From Phycisphaerae bacterium (GTDB lineage Bacteria; Planctomycetota; Phycisphaerae; Phycisphaerales; SM1A02), in contig VGXO01000013.1 in NCBI GenBank assembly GCA_016873275.1, forward strand, positions 1 through 56,653: a stretch of DNA of 56,653 bases. Direction: 5' to 3'. Positions 8,524 to 17,680 of this stretch are shown piece by piece (positions within the stretch are counted from its first letter, which is position 1; each line of letters opens with the position of its first letter). Below the pieces are notes generated by a model, which was not told where the DNA came from, searched no databases, and saw only the letters and a program-made list of their open reading frames with translations. Made by a program: the position numbers and the translations under genes.

Positions 8524-9381
8524 TCAACGCTCCTCCGCGGCGGCGGATCCGCCCGCCATGACCGCCGGGTCGAACCGACCACCCGATCCCACGAACTCGT
8601 CGTCGGCGCCCGGCGTCGCGGGTCCGCTCATGGGGGTTGCCGCGACCGCCGTCTCCGGCGCCCGCTCGACGCCGACCATCAGCGAGCGGCTGAGGCGGAT
8701 GTCCGCCTGCGGCGAGATCCGGATCGCGATCCGAAACTGCCGCGACGGCACGCCGAGCACCTGCTTCTCCTCGCTGACCTCGAGGCGCACGCTCTCGAGG
8801 AGGTCGAACTCCCCGAGCGCCTGCAGGTACCGCGAGAGGTCGAGGTCGGTCGGCGCGATCCCCGTCAGCAGGACCGTCACCGCGAAGCGGACGGGCTCGG
8901 GCTTCGGGGGCGCGGTCGGCTCGCCGTCCGGCTTCGCCTTGCGGCGGCTCGCGGCGGCCTTGCTGCGCGGCTCGTCGGTGACCTCCGCCGCGGGACGCGG
9001 ACGCGGCATCTTGATCGGCTCGCTGCGGAGGTCGAGGTCGACGAGGCTGACCTTCTCCGGCATCCTTCGGACCAGCTCGCCAAGCAGGATCGACCGCGGG
9101 ATGGGATCCACGAGGGAGAGGGCAAGCTGCGCCTTCTCCACCATCTCGCGGCGGGTCTTCTCCTGCTCCTGCATGTCGCGGATCTGCTCGGCGACCGCGG
9201 TGAAGGACGCCCCGACCTGCTCCTGCCGATCGCGGATCTCCCGCCACTCGAGGTTGGTGCGGGTGAACCAGACCGCGACGCCGCCGAGCACGACCGCGAA
9301 CAGGGTCAGACCGAGGATGTTGGTCCGCCGCTCGCGGGCCTCGGCGAGGTAGTCGTCGGGAAGAAGGCTGACGTCGGGCAT
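8524..9381 (-). CDS. pilN: PilN-like pilus assembly protein
   Basis: 285 aa, ATG at 9381. The short N-terminal cytoplasmic peptide MPDVSLLPDDYLAEARERR contains the NLLP-like motif by which PilN docks on PilM. One membrane helix (ILGLTLFAVVLGGVAVWF), a coiled coil and a periplasmic domain follow. It is longer than typical PilN (about 180-200 aa). A Pro/Arg/Lys-rich insert lies at about residues 125-160 and the C-terminal tail is Gly/Ala-rich. The gene lies 25 bp after pilM and 1 nt before pilO. Confidence 0.85.
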   Translation of the reverse strand: MPDVSLLPDDYLAEARERRTNILGLTLFAVVLGGVAVWFTRTNLEWREIRDRQEQVGASFTAVAEQIRDMQEQEKTRREMVEKAQLALSLVDPIPRSILLGELVRRMPEKVSLVDLDLRSEPIKMPRPRPAAEVTDEPRSKAAASRRKAKPDGEPTAPPKPEPVRFAVTVLLTGIAPTDLDLSRYLQALGEFDLLESVRLEVSEEKQVLGVPSRQFRIAIRISPQADIRLSRSLMVGVERAPETAVAATPMSGPATPGADDEFVGSGGRFDPAVMAGGSAAAEER

Positions 9382-9406
9382 CGTGGGGACTCCGAGGAAC
9401 GCTCGT

Positions 9407-10552
9407 TCAGAGGTCGACCGGCGCGGTGCAGAGCCCGCACGCGACCGCCCAACCCGGGTGAGGTCCGGCAGGCAGACCGGATCGATCGAGTCCGGCGAGC
9501 CGGGCGATCGGATCGCCAAGCTGCGCCGGGAGGCGAAGCACGCGGGCGATGCTCTGGCAGAGCTCGGTGCGGCGGGCCTCGCCGCCGACGAAGATCGACC
9601 GCTCGATCGGGCGGTCGGGGAAGATCGACTGGTAGTAGCGGACGCACATCGCCAGCTCGTGCCCGAGCCCCTCCAGCGCCTCCGCCGAACCGAGGGAGGG
9701 CGCCGCCGGCTCGAGCGGTCGCCCGAGCGCCGCCGGCTGGCTTCGACCTCGACGATCCTCGGCGAGCGACAGCGACGCGGTCGGCCCGCGGCCACGCAGC
9801 GCGTCGCGGGCGCGAGCGCCGATCGAGGTCTCCGGCTCGGGCGTCGTCTCCACCGCCTCCGCGGCGGCGCTCGGCGAGGCAAGATGCCGTCCGCCCATCG
9901 GGATGCTCTTCGCGAAGACCAGACGCGTGCCGTGGGCGATCGCGACGCGGGTATGGCTCCAGCCGAGGTCCACGTACATGGTCCGGCGGTCCTGATCGCC
10001 CTCGCGGCGATGGAGGTGGTCGAACGCCCGCACCATCGACTGCACGCCGTCATGCACGCCGACGACCTGCAGGCGGAGGCGACGGAAGAGCTCGACGATG
10101 CGCATCACCTCGTCACGAGGGATCGCGATGCCGAGGTGCTCGTGCCGCACCTGCCCGTCCCGCGGACACTCCGCGACCTGCCAGTGACGCACGACGAGGT
10201 CCGCCTGGCTGCCGCCGAGCTTCGTCAACAGCTGGACCCGAACCTGCTCGCCGGCATCGACGCCCTCGGCGGGAGTCAGCTGCAGATGCTGGATGAAGAC
10301 GCTCTCGGCGCGGGGAGCAAAGACCACGCGGCGACCGCGGAACGGTCGGCTCCGGAGGACGGCGGCGAGGCGGTCCGCGACGTAGCGATCGCGGGCGGCC
10401 GGCTCGAGCCGAACATCCTCGGGAATGGGCAGCTCCGCAGCGGCGGTCAGGCTCGGCACGCCCCCCCCCACGACCTGGAGGAACTTCACCGTCGACGCGC
10501 CGAAGTCGACGACGATCGGCGAGACCTGGCCCGAGAAGAGGGGAAACACCAT
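9407..10552 (-). CDS. pilM: PilM-like actin-fold pilus assembly protein
   Basis: 381 aa from the ATG at 10552. The actin-like ATPase fold is indicated by the N-terminal phosphate-1 motif VVDFGASTVKFLQV, the internal TMYVDLGWSHTRVAIA (phosphate-2 region) and IERSIFVGGEARRTELC (adenosine motif). PilM forms the cytoplasmic ring of the type IV pilus alignment complex and binds the PilN N-terminus. A polar insert at about residues 235-280 (ETTPEPETS onward) is longer than usual. It starts the pilus cluster, 154 bp downstream of mqnB, so the cluster may have its own promoter. Confidence 0.85.
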   Translation of the reverse strand: MVFPLFSGQVSPIVVDFGASTVKFLQVVGGGVPSLTAAAELPIPEDVRLEPAARDRYVADRLAAVLRSRPFRGRRVVFAPRAESVFIQHLQLTPAEGVDAGEQVRVQLLTKLGGSQADLVVRHWQVAECPRDGQVRHEHLGIAIPRDEVMRIVELFRRLRLQVVGVHDGVQSMVRAFDHLHRREGDQDRRTMYVDLGWSHTRVAIAHGTRLVFAKSIPMGGRHLASPSAAAEAVETTPEPETSIGARARDALRGRGPTASLSLAEDRRGRSQPAALGRPLEPAAPSLGSAEALEGLGHELAMCVRYYQSIFPDRPIERSIFVGGEARRTELCQSIARVLRLPAQLGDPIARLAGLDRSGLPAGPHPGWAVACGLCTAPVDL

Positions 10553-10706
10553 GGCGGCAACGACTCCGGAGGTCGGGGGGGACCCGTGGAGGAGATCGGC
10601 GCGAGCGGTGCGCCGGTTCAGTGCCTTCGACGCGTTTCCCGGAACCGCCTCCTCGTGGACCAACGGGCCCGTCGACGCGACCCCTAAGGTCCGAGAGCGC
10701 TCCGAC

Positions 10707-11351
10707 CTACTCGCCGCGGAGGAGACGGAGGATCGCAGGCGCGGCGTGCCGCAGGGTCGAAAACGCCTTCCCGATCTCCCATCGCTGGCGGTCGCGGTCG
10801 CCGGTCGAGTTGCTGATGGCGCGGACCTCGAGGGCAGGAGTCCCCTGCCGCCGCGCCGCATGCAGGACCGCCGCGCCCTCCATCGCCTCGGCGATCGCCC
10901 CGGTGCGGCGCACGACCTCCGCCGCGAGACGGTCGGTTCCCGAGCAGGTCGCCACGGTCGCGATCGTTCCCACCCGACCGATCTCCGCGACGCGGGCGAG
11001 GAGCGTCGGGTCGCCCGGCACGCGGTTGCCCGGGAAGTCACCGAGCGGGAACCCCAGCCTCGTCATGTCGCCGAAGCCTTCCGGCGTCTCGAGTCCCTCC
11101 TCGACGTAGACCGACTCGCGTCCGACGACGAGGTCGCCGATCGCGAGGTCGGACCCGGGCAGCGAGCCCGCGACTCCCCCCGACAGCACCGCGGCGAAGG
11201 GACCGCGGCGCAGGATCGCCTCGGTCGTCGCGCACGCGGCGTTGGTGCGACCGATGCCCCCCACCACGAGCTCGACTCCTGGCTGGTCGCCGATCGCACT
11301 CGCCTCGGCATCGACCGCGACCACGACGAGGATGCGGCGCGCGTCCTTCAT
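10707..11351 (-). CDS. mqnB: Futalosine hydrolase (menaquinone biosynthesis)
   Basis: 214 aa, a PNP/MTAN-fold nucleosidase. Features are GGIGRTNAACA near the N-terminus, an SGGVAGSL loop, EAMEGAAVLHAA, where the Glu contacts the ribose, and VRAISNSTGDRDRQRW, the (I)SN..GDR signature that separates futalosine hydrolase from MTA/SAH nucleosidase. The reaction splits futalosine into dehypoxanthine futalosine and hypoxanthine. This implies the futalosine route to menaquinone rather than the classical Men pathway. It lies 10 bp after hisS and is probably cotranscribed with it. Confidence 0.82.
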   Translation of the reverse strand: MKDARRILVVVAVDAEASAIGDQPGVELVVGGIGRTNAACATTEAILRRGPFAAVLSGGVAGSLPGSDLAIGDLVVGRESVYVEEGLETPEGFGDMTRLGFPLGDFPGNRVPGDPTLLARVAEIGRVGTIATVATCSGTDRLAAEVVRRTGAIAEAMEGAAVLHAARRQGTPALEVRAISNSTGDRDRQRWEIGKAFSTLRHAAPAILRLLRGE

Positions 11352-11361
11352 CGGAGGGCGC

Positions 11362-12708
11362 TCACTCCGCCGGACCCGACGCGAGGCGGCTCGCGAGCTC
11401 GGCAGGCAGGTTCGCGATGGCGACCTCGACCTGACCGCCGCTCGCGAGGTCCTTGAGCGTCGCTCGCCCCTCGCTCGCTCCCGCGTCGAGGATCACCGCG
11501 AACCTCGCGCGGCACTTGCTCGCGTCGCCAAGGAGCTTGCCGAGGTTGCGGGAGGCGCGATGGCTGAGGCGGGCATGGTGCCCCGCGCGGCGCAGCGAGC
11601 GGACGATCGCGAGTGATCGAGGGGTTGCCTCCGGGTCGAGCGCGATCACGAAGGCATCGGGGCGCGGCAGCAGCGACTCGCCCTCGTCCTCGCCGAGGAG
11701 CCCGCGGTCCTTCAGGACGAGCGAGAGCACCACGTCACCCATGCCGAGCCCGCACGCGGGGAGGTCGGGACCGCCCACGAGCGAGATCAAGCCGTCGTAT
11801 CGACCACCGCCCGCGACGGCGCGCTCCGCGCCGCCGGTCTCGTGGACCTCGAACACGATCCCCTTGTAGTAGGCCAGCCCTCGGACGATGGAAGGATCGA
11901 AGGTGCACCACTCGAGGAGCTCCGAGGCGCGGAGCCGCTGCTGCAGCGGCTCGATCGAGGCGAGCGGCGCCGCGGCGATCCCCATCGCGGCGGCGATCGC
12001 GCCGGGACCGTCGGACATCGGCCGGGCGATCACCATCGCCTCGCGGAGACGGGCGACGGCGCCTTCGTCGAGCCCAAGCTCGCCCGCGCGGCGGGCAAAC
12101 TCGTCCGGCGGCAGCCGATCGAAGCGGTCGAGGAGCTCGAACGCGGCGGGAACCCGCGCCTCGCCGACCCCGAGCGACCGCAGCAGCGCGGCGATCGCCT
12201 CACGATGGCTGAGGCGAACCTGCACGTCGCGCGGGGTGAGCCCGAACCGCTCGAGGGCGAGCACCGCCGCCTCGATGATCTCGACCTCGCCATCCGGCTC
12301 GCCGAGCCCGATGACGTCCACGTTCCACTGCAGGAACTCCCGAAGGCGCCCCCGCTGCGGTCGCTCCGCGCGGAAGTGCGTCGGGATCGCGAACCACTTC
12401 GTGGGCAGCGGCAGCGACGCGCCCTTCGCCGCCGCCATGCGGGCGAGCGTCGGGGTGAACTCCGGTCGAAGCGCGTAGTCGTCCTCGCCGCCGGCGCGGC
12501 GGAACGAGAAGAGCTCGGAGACGATCCCCTCGCCGCTCTTGACCGTGTAGAGGTCGAGATGCTCGAAGGTCGGTCCTTCGATCTCCTCGAAGCCGCAGTC
12601 GATTGACGCCCGCCGCCACACCTCCTCGATGCGGCGCCTCGCCGCCATCTGCGGCGGGTAGAAGTCGCGGGTGCCCTTGGGCGCCTGGAACGTTCGTCGC
12701 GAGGTCAT
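11362..12708 (-). CDS. hisS: Histidyl-tRNA synthetase
   Basis: 448 aa. Class II synthetase: N-terminal APKGTRDFYPP, motif 2 around FAIPTHFRAERPQRGRLREF, the histidine-specific VRGLAYYKGIVFEV and the motif 3 region GLGMGDVVLSLVL. A C-terminal anticodon-binding domain follows (ATPRSLAIVRSLRRAGHHARL). Length is near the family norm. It charges tRNA-His with histidine. It starts 3 nt after the upstream membrane-protein stop and ends 10 nt before mqnB. ATG at 12708. Confidence 0.96.
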   Translation of the reverse strand: MTSRRTFQAPKGTRDFYPPQMAARRRIEEVWRRASIDCGFEEIEGPTFEHLDLYTVKSGEGIVSELFSFRRAGGEDDYALRPEFTPTLARMAAAKGASLPLPTKWFAIPTHFRAERPQRGRLREFLQWNVDVIGLGEPDGEVEIIEAAVLALERFGLTPRDVQVRLSHREAIAALLRSLGVGEARVPAAFELLDRFDRLPPDEFARRAGELGLDEGAVARLREAMVIARPMSDGPGAIAAAMGIAAAPLASIEPLQQRLRASELLEWCTFDPSIVRGLAYYKGIVFEVHETGGAERAVAGGGRYDGLISLVGGPDLPACGLGMGDVVLSLVLKDRGLLGEDEGESLLPRPDAFVIALDPEATPRSLAIVRSLRRAGHHARLSHRASRNLGKLLGDASKCRARFAVILDAGASEGRATLKDLASGGQVEVAIANLPAELASRLASGPAE

Positions 12709-12711
12709 GGG

Positions 12712-13302
12712 TCAGGCTCCGACCGGCGGTCGCGGTCGCACGATCGCCGCCATCGCGAGGGTGCCGATCGTCCAGGCGATGATCTGGTCGGCGGTCATCG
12801 CGGTGGTCCAGTCGTCGGGGAAGGCGAACCAGTTCCAGTACATCCCGTGTCCCGTGAGGGCGGCGAAGACCGCCATCGCGAGCCCCGCCGCGAACCGCCG
12901 CCCGTAGCCGCCTCCGACCGCGACCATCACGGCGCTCACGAGGAGCGCCGCCACGAAGTCGAGGGCAACGCCGGTCAGCATCGTCGAAGGCGCCATCGGC
13001 TCCTCGCCCTCCTCCTGGTAGACCACCATCGCGATCGGACCCTCGCGATGCCGTGCCATCCAGGCGTCCGTCGCCTGCATCCGCTCCGCCTCCGACGCAT
13101 CCGCCGCGTGCCGGGGCGGCTGGGGCACGAAGGCGACGCCGGATCCATCGAGGACCGCGTCGAGCGACTCGACGAGCCGCGACTCGTCCTCCGCCGAGAT
13201 CGTCGTCGCGGCGTCGCCCCACAGATCGAGCGCCGCCCAGGAGATCGCCCCCCACAAGAAGACGAAGAGGGCGCCGACCGCGCTCGAGACGAGGATCCGC
13301 AT
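12712..13302 (-). CDS. Uncharacterised membrane protein
   Basis: 196 aa. One N-terminal hydrophobic segment (ILVSSAVGALFVFLWGAISW) is followed by an extracytoplasmic loop of about 80 residues rich in charged amino acids. Four hydrophobic stretches follow, ending in a short Arg/Pro tail. No family is recognised. It stops 3 nt before hisS begins, so the two are translationally linked, but this gives no clue to function. ATG at 13302. Confidence 0.65.
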   Translation of the reverse strand: MRILVSSAVGALFVFLWGAISWAALDLWGDAATTISAEDESRLVESLDAVLDGSGVAFVPQPPRHAADASEAERMQATDAWMARHREGPIAMVVYQEEGEEPMAPSTMLTGVALDFVAALLVSAVMVAVGGGYGRRFAAGLAMAVFAALTGHGMYWNWFAFPDDWTTAMTADQIIAWTIGTLAMAAIVRPRPPVGA

Positions 13303-13424
13303 GGGAGGGAACTCCGCGACGCAGCGGCGCCCGAGACGCTCGGGGACCGCGGACGACGGATGCTACCGGCGCGGGATGACGGTCAGGCAGCACGCCGAGG
13401 CGGGGTCGATGCCCCGCGACCGCA

Positions 13425-15098
13425 TCACCACTCCGGTCCGCCCGAGTAGCGACCGTAGACGTCCGCCATCGCCTGCACCATCTCGCCGAGCGTGCAGCCG
13501 GCGTCGGCGCCCTCGACGAGCGAGGGCATGGCGTTCTCGCCCTTGCGGCAGGCGGCGCGGATCGCGTCGAGCGAGGACTTCACCCGACCGGCGTCGCGCC
13601 GGCGGCGGAACGCGGCGAGCCGCCCGCACTGATCGGTCTCGACCTCGTGCGGGATCTGCAGGATCTCGACCGCCCGCTCGTCGTTCCCCTCGGGGTACGC
13701 GTTGACGCCGACGATGATCCGGTCGCCCGCCTCCATCTCCTGCCCGAAGCGGTAGCTCGCCTCCGCGATCGAGCGGCGGAAGTACCCCTTGTGGATGCCG
13801 GAGACGACGCCGCCCATCTCGTCGATCTCGCGGATGATCGCGTCGCCGTCCGCCTCCATCTGATCGGTCAGCGCCTCGACGAACCAACTTCCGCCGAGCG
13901 GATCGACGGTGCGGTGGACGCCGGTCTCGTGGGCGAGGATCTGCTGCGTCCGCAGGGCGAGCCGCACCGCGTTCTCGGTGGGAAGCCCGAGGGTCTCGTC
14001 CATCGAGTCGGTGTGGAGGCTCTGGCAGCCGCCGAGCACGCCCGCGAGCGCCTGGTAGGCGACGCGCACGACGTTGTTGAGGGGCTGCTGCTCGGTGAGG
14101 GAGCACCCCGCGGTCTGGACGTGGGTCCGCATCAGCCACGACCGCTCCTGCCTGGCGCCGAAGCGGTCCCGCATCGCCTTCGCCCAGATCCGCCTCGCCG
14201 CGCGGAGCTTGCAGATCTCCTCGAAGAACTCGTTGTGGCTGTTGAAGAAGAAGGAGAGCCGCGGCCCGAACGAGTCGACGTCGAGCCCGCGCTTGAGGCA
14301 CGCCTCGACGTACTCCATGCCGTCCCGCAGGGTGAACGCGAGCTCCTGCGTCGCGGTCGAGCCCGCTTCGCGGATGTGGTAGCCGCTGATCGAGACGCTG
14401 TTCCACTTCGGGAGGTGCTGGGTCGCGAACTCGATGGTGTCCACGACGAGCTTCACGCTCGGCTCGGGCGGATAGATGAACTCGTTCTGGCTGTGGAACT
14501 CCTTGAGGATGTCGTTCTGCAGCGTGCCGCCGAGCGAGGACCAGGAGATCCCCCGCTGCCGCGCCATCGCGAGGTACATCGCCCAGATGACCGCGGCGGG
14601 CCCGTTGATCGTCTGGCTGACCGTCACCTCGCCGATCGGGATGTCCGCGTACAGGCGGTGCATGTCCTCGACGGTGTCGATCGCCACGCCGCAGCGACCG
14701 ACCTCGCCCGCGGAGAGCGGATCGTCCGAGTCGCGGCCCATCAGCGTGGGAAGATCGAAGGCGGTCGAGAGCCCCGTGTTCGCCTTAGTGCCCTTCGCGT
14801 TCCCGAGGAGGTACTTGAATCGCCTGTTGGTGTCGTCGGCAGAGCCGAAGCCCGCGAACTGGCGCATGGTCCAGAGGCGGCTTCGGTACATGGTCGAGTG
14901 CACGCCGCGGGTGAAGGGAAACTGCCCCGGCTCGCCGATCCGCGGATGCGCCTTCGCGGGATCGCGGGGATCGCGGGTCTCGACGGTGTCCGGACCGTAG
15001 AGGCGATCGACCGCGTACCCCGACAGGGTCACCGTCTCCGGATCGACCTTCGAGGGCGCGGGGACGGAGGAGGCGGCGCGGGGATCGGCGGTGCTCAT
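13425..15098 (-). CDS. B12-dependent acyl-CoA mutase large subunit, isobutyryl-CoA-mutase type
   Basis: 557 aa, the catalytic TIM-barrel half of the methylmalonyl-CoA mutase family (SGYHIREAG with the corrin-side His, [21 protein letters not shown]). The C-terminal cobalamin domain (DxHxxG) is absent, so a separate small B12-binding subunit is needed and is not in this window. At the two substrate-selecting positions it has Phe81 (RQF) and Gln204 (KEFHSQ), where methylmalonyl-CoA mutase has Tyr89 (RQY) and Arg207 (FMVR). Phe/Gln is the isobutyryl-CoA mutase pattern. Automated annotation would probably say methylmalonyl-CoA mutase. The neighbouring 3-hydroxyacyl-CoA dehydrogenase and citrate-synthase-family genes suggest short-chain acyl-CoA metabolism. 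Confidence 0.85.
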   Translation of the reverse strand: MSTADPRAASSVPAPSKVDPETVTLSGYAVDRLYGPDTVETRDPRDPAKAHPRIGEPGQFPFTRGVHSTMYRSRLWTMRQFAGFGSADDTNRRFKYLLGNAKGTKANTGLSTAFDLPTLMGRDSDDPLSAGEVGRCGVAIDTVEDMHRLYADIPIGEVTVSQTINGPAAVIWAMYLAMARQRGISWSSLGGTLQNDILKEFHSQNEFIYPPEPSVKLVVDTIEFATQHLPKWNSVSISGYHIREAGSTATQELAFTLRDGMEYVEACLKRGLDVDSFGPRLSFFFNSHNEFFEEICKLRAARRIWAKAMRDRFGARQERSWLMRTHVQTAGCSLTEQQPLNNVVRVAYQALAGVLGGCQSLHTDSMDETLGLPTENAVRLALRTQQILAHETGVHRTVDPLGGSWFVEALTDQMEADGDAIIREIDEMGGVVSGIHKGYFRRSIAEASYRFGQEMEAGDRIIVGVNAYPEGNDERAVEILQIPHEVETDQCGRLAAFRRRRDAGRVKSSLDAIRAACRKGENAMPSLVEGADAGCTLGEMVQAMADVYGRYSGGPEW

Positions 15099-15230
15099 GC
15101 GGTGATCCGGGAGCGGGCGGGGTTCGATCGAGTTAGGTTCATCCTACGACCTTGCCCTGCCGGAAACGAGGATTCATCGCGGTCTGGTCGCGAGGCGCGT
15201 GATCGAGGCGATGCCGCGTCGATTCTCGGG

Positions 15231-15263
15231 CGAAGGGAGGGCGAAGGAAGGTCGAAGGGAGGT
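15231..15263. repeat. 11-bp tandem repeat, three units
   Basis: Three near-identical units, CGAAGGGAGGG, CGAAGGAAGGT and CGAAGGGAGGT. They lie in the 270-bp gap between the mutase and 3-hydroxyacyl-CoA dehydrogenase genes, about 130 bp upstream of the mutase start. No promoter or operator role can be shown. Confidence 0.6.
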
Positions 15264-15368
15264 CGACCCGCGAGGAGCGAGCCGGTCAGCGTCGCCTCGA
15301 CCGCGTGGATCATCCCGGATCTCGCTCGGACTCGGATCGCGGCGCGCGAACCGGTCGCCACCGCCCGC

Positions 15369-16229
15369 TCACCTGGCGTGGTCGTAGACGCCGCGACCGG
15401 TCTTGTCGCCGAGCCGTCCGGCGGTGACGAGCTGCCGCAGCAGCGGGCAGGGGAAGAACTTGGGGTCCCCCAGCTCCCGATGAAGCACCATCATGATGTC
15501 GTGGCACACGTCAAGGCCGATGAAGTCGGCGAGCCGCAGCGGTCCCATCGGGAAGTTGCAGCCGAGCTTCATGATCTCGTCGATGTCCTCCGGCCGGGCG
15601 ACGCCCTCCATCCACGCGAAGAACGCCTCGTTGATGAGCGGCATCAGCACGCGGTTCGAGACGAAGCCCGCACGGTCGTTCGCCGGGATCGGGGTCTTGC
15701 CCATCGTCTTCGCGAGGGCGATCGTCCGTTCGACGGTGGAGTCGCTCGTCGCGAGCCCCTTGATCACCTCGACGAGCTTCATCACCGGCACCGGGTTGAA
15801 GAAGTGCATGCCGATGACGCGGTCCGCGTGCGCCCCCACCGAGGAGGCGATCTCGGTGATCGAAATGCTCGAGGTGTTCGTCGCGAGGACCGCGTCGGGA
15901 AGCGCCACCTCCGCGAGCCTTCGGAAGAGGTCCTTCTTGAGGTCCACCCGCTCGCTCGCCGCCTCGATCGCGAAGCGGGTCCCCTTCGCGGCGCCGAGGT
16001 CCTTCTCGTAGCGGATTCGCCCGAGCAGCCCCTTGGCGTCCGCCTCGAGGAGCCTGCCCTTCTCGACGCTGCGGGCGGCGGTCTTCCCGTGGTAGTCCTT
16101 CGCCTTGCCGAGGGCAGGCTCGTGCACGTCGATCACCACCGCGGAGAGCCCGGCGCTCGCCGCGGCGAAGGCGATGCCGGATCCCATGGTGCCGGCTCCG
16201 ACGATGACGATCGAGTCGACGTGGCTCAT
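15369..16229 (-). CDS. 3-hydroxybutyryl-CoA dehydrogenase
   Basis: 286 aa from the ATG at 16229. Rossmann NAD motif IVIVGAGTMGSGIAFAAA at residues about 7-24. The family signature follows as VIGMHFFNPVPVMKLVEVI, with the catalytic His in HFFNPVP. The C-terminal dimerisation domain contains GFVSNRVLMPLINEAF and GPLRLADFIGLD. It oxidises (S)-3-hydroxybutyryl-CoA to acetoacetyl-CoA, or the reverse, with NAD(P). It lies between the acyl-CoA mutase and the citrate-synthase gene on the same strand, separated by 270 and 116 bp, so it may not be in a single transcript with them. Confidence 0.93.
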   Translation of the reverse strand: MSHVDSIVIVGAGTMGSGIAFAAASAGLSAVVIDVHEPALGKAKDYHGKTAARSVEKGRLLEADAKGLLGRIRYEKDLGAAKGTRFAIEAASERVDLKKDLFRRLAEVALPDAVLATNTSSISITEIASSVGAHADRVIGMHFFNPVPVMKLVEVIKGLATSDSTVERTIALAKTMGKTPIPANDRAGFVSNRVLMPLINEAFFAWMEGVARPEDIDEIMKLGCNFPMGPLRLADFIGLDVCHDIMMVLHRELGDPKFFPCPLLRQLVTAGRLGDKTGRGVYDHAR

Positions 16230-16272
16230 GCTTCGGTCCTCGAGGAGGGCGGGCGGGTGTCTTCGCAAGCGA

Positions 16273-16302
16273 CACGGCGGCGGACGAGTCGCCGCCGCCG
16301 TG
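16273..16302 (-). terminator. GC-rich hairpin downstream of the citrate-synthase gene
   Basis: CACGGCGGCG (16273-16282) pairs with CGCCGCCGTG (16293-16302) across a 10-nt loop. It lies 44 bp past the citrate-synthase stop on the minus strand and lacks a clear U-run. It may end or stabilise that transcript. Confidence 0.35.
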
Positions 16303-16345
16303 ATGAACTTCGATTCGGGACGCCGTGGCGGATCGCCGCCCTGGC

Positions 16346-17533
16346 TCAGCCGTTCCACTTCCGCCGGTCGGCGCCGACGTAGCTCGCGAGCGGACGGATG
16401 ATCCGGTTGTTCGCGTGCTGCTCCATGACGTGGGCGCTCCAGCCCACGATCCGGGCGGCGACGAAGATCGGCGTGTACTGCGGGACGGGAATCCCCATCA
16501 CGAAGTAGGTCATGCCGCAGGGGAAGTCCACGTTGGGGTGGATCGCCTTGTCGCGGAGCATGATCGCCTGCACCTCGTCGCCGAGGTCGAACCACTTCTT
16601 GGACGCCGTTCCCTGCTGCTCGGCGAGCTTGAGCCCCCACCGCCGCAGGATGCCCGCCCGATGGTCGCCGTTCTTGTAGACGCGGTGCCCGAAGCCCATG
16701 AGCTTCCGCTTCGTCTCGAACGCCTGCTTCATCCACGCGTCGACGGACATGCGACCGCCCGCGCAGTCGCGGTCGATCTCCTTGAGCATCTCCATCGCCA
16801 TCTCGTTGGCGCCGCCGTGGAGCGCTCCCTTGAGGGCGCCGATGCCGCCGCAGATCGCCGAGTGCAGGTCGGTCTCGGTCGAGGCGATGACGCGGCAGGC
16901 GAAGGTGCTCGCGTTGAAGTCGTGCTCGGCGTAGAGGATCAGGCTCACGTCCATGATCCGCGCCGCGAGCTCGGTCGGCTTCTTGCCGGTGAGCATCAGC
17001 AGCAGGTACGCCGCGTGCGTCATGCCCGGATCGTTCGCCGGCACCGCGCGACCATCCCACGCCGCCTGCCCGATGCCGATCAGGGTGGGGATCTTCGCGA
17101 GGAGCCGCTTCGCCTTCCGCAGCTCCGCGTCGGGCGCGTTGTCCTCGCACTCGGGATCGCGGTGCGAGAGGAGCGACACGCCGGTCCGAAGGAGCGACAT
17201 CGGGTGCGTCGTCGGGCTCGCCTTGACGATCGCCGCGAGCATCGAGGCGACCTCGGCGGGCACGTCCCGCATGCCGGCGAGCTCCGCGTGGAAGCTCTTC
17301 GCCTGCGCGGGCGTGGGCTTCTCGCCCATCAGCAGGAGATAGGCGACCTCCTCGAAGGTCGCGTGCTCCGCGAGGTCGGCGATCTCGTAGCCGCGGTAGA
17401 TGAGCTCGGTCTGGGTCACCGCGCAGATCGAAGTGTCGCCGACGGTCTGCCCCGCCAGACCACGGGTGTCGGGCGCCTTGGCGTCGGGCTTCGAGGGGGA
17501 CTTGGAACCGGCGGCTTCGGTGCTGGCGGACAT
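16346..17533 (-). CDS. Citrate / 2-methylcitrate synthase
   Basis: 395 aa, small type II citrate-synthase fold without the long Gram-negative N-terminal domain. Catalytic regions are YAEHDFNASTFACRV (His and adjacent Asp), GGANEMAMEML (second His region) and MGFGHRVYKNGDHRAG (active-site His and the CoA/oxaloacetate loop). Length and sequence resemble the GltA/PrpC group that often accepts both acetyl-CoA and propionyl-CoA. The methylisocitrate lyase gene about 1 kb away suggests a 2-methylcitrate role, but citrate synthesis is equally possible. An upstream tail of about 25 residues is Ser/Lys/Pro-rich. ATG at 17533; divergent from the CpeT-like gene. Confidence 0.92.
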   Translation of the reverse strand: MSASTEAAGSKSPSKPDAKAPDTRGLAGQTVGDTSICAVTQTELIYRGYEIADLAEHATFEEVAYLLLMGEKPTPAQAKSFHAELAGMRDVPAEVASMLAAIVKASPTTHPMSLLRTGVSLLSHRDPECEDNAPDAELRKAKRLLAKIPTLIGIGQAAWDGRAVPANDPGMTHAAYLLLMLTGKKPTELAARIMDVSLILYAEHDFNASTFACRVIASTETDLHSAICGGIGALKGALHGGANEMAMEMLKEIDRDCAGGRMSVDAWMKQAFETKRKLMGFGHRVYKNGDHRAGILRRWGLKLAEQQGTASKKWFDLGDEVQAIMLRDKAIHPNVDFPCGMTYFVMGIPVPQYTPIFVAARIVGWSAHVMEQHANNRIIRPLASYVGADRRKWNG

Positions 17534-17680
17534 GGCGGACTCGGGCGATGGCGAGAGGAAGGGGGTCGTGCGTCAGACCCCGTCGAGTTCAGGCGAGCCT
17601 CGCATCGTAGCGGATCCCTCCCCTCCGGCGACGTTCAAGAATGATCCATCCACGCGGGTCGCGGGGGTATCTTCCGGGGC

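Noticed and set aside
13425-15098. Methylmalonyl-CoA mutase as the default call
   Set aside because: The two carboxylate-binding positions are Phe and Gln, matching isobutyryl-CoA mutase; kept only as an alternative.
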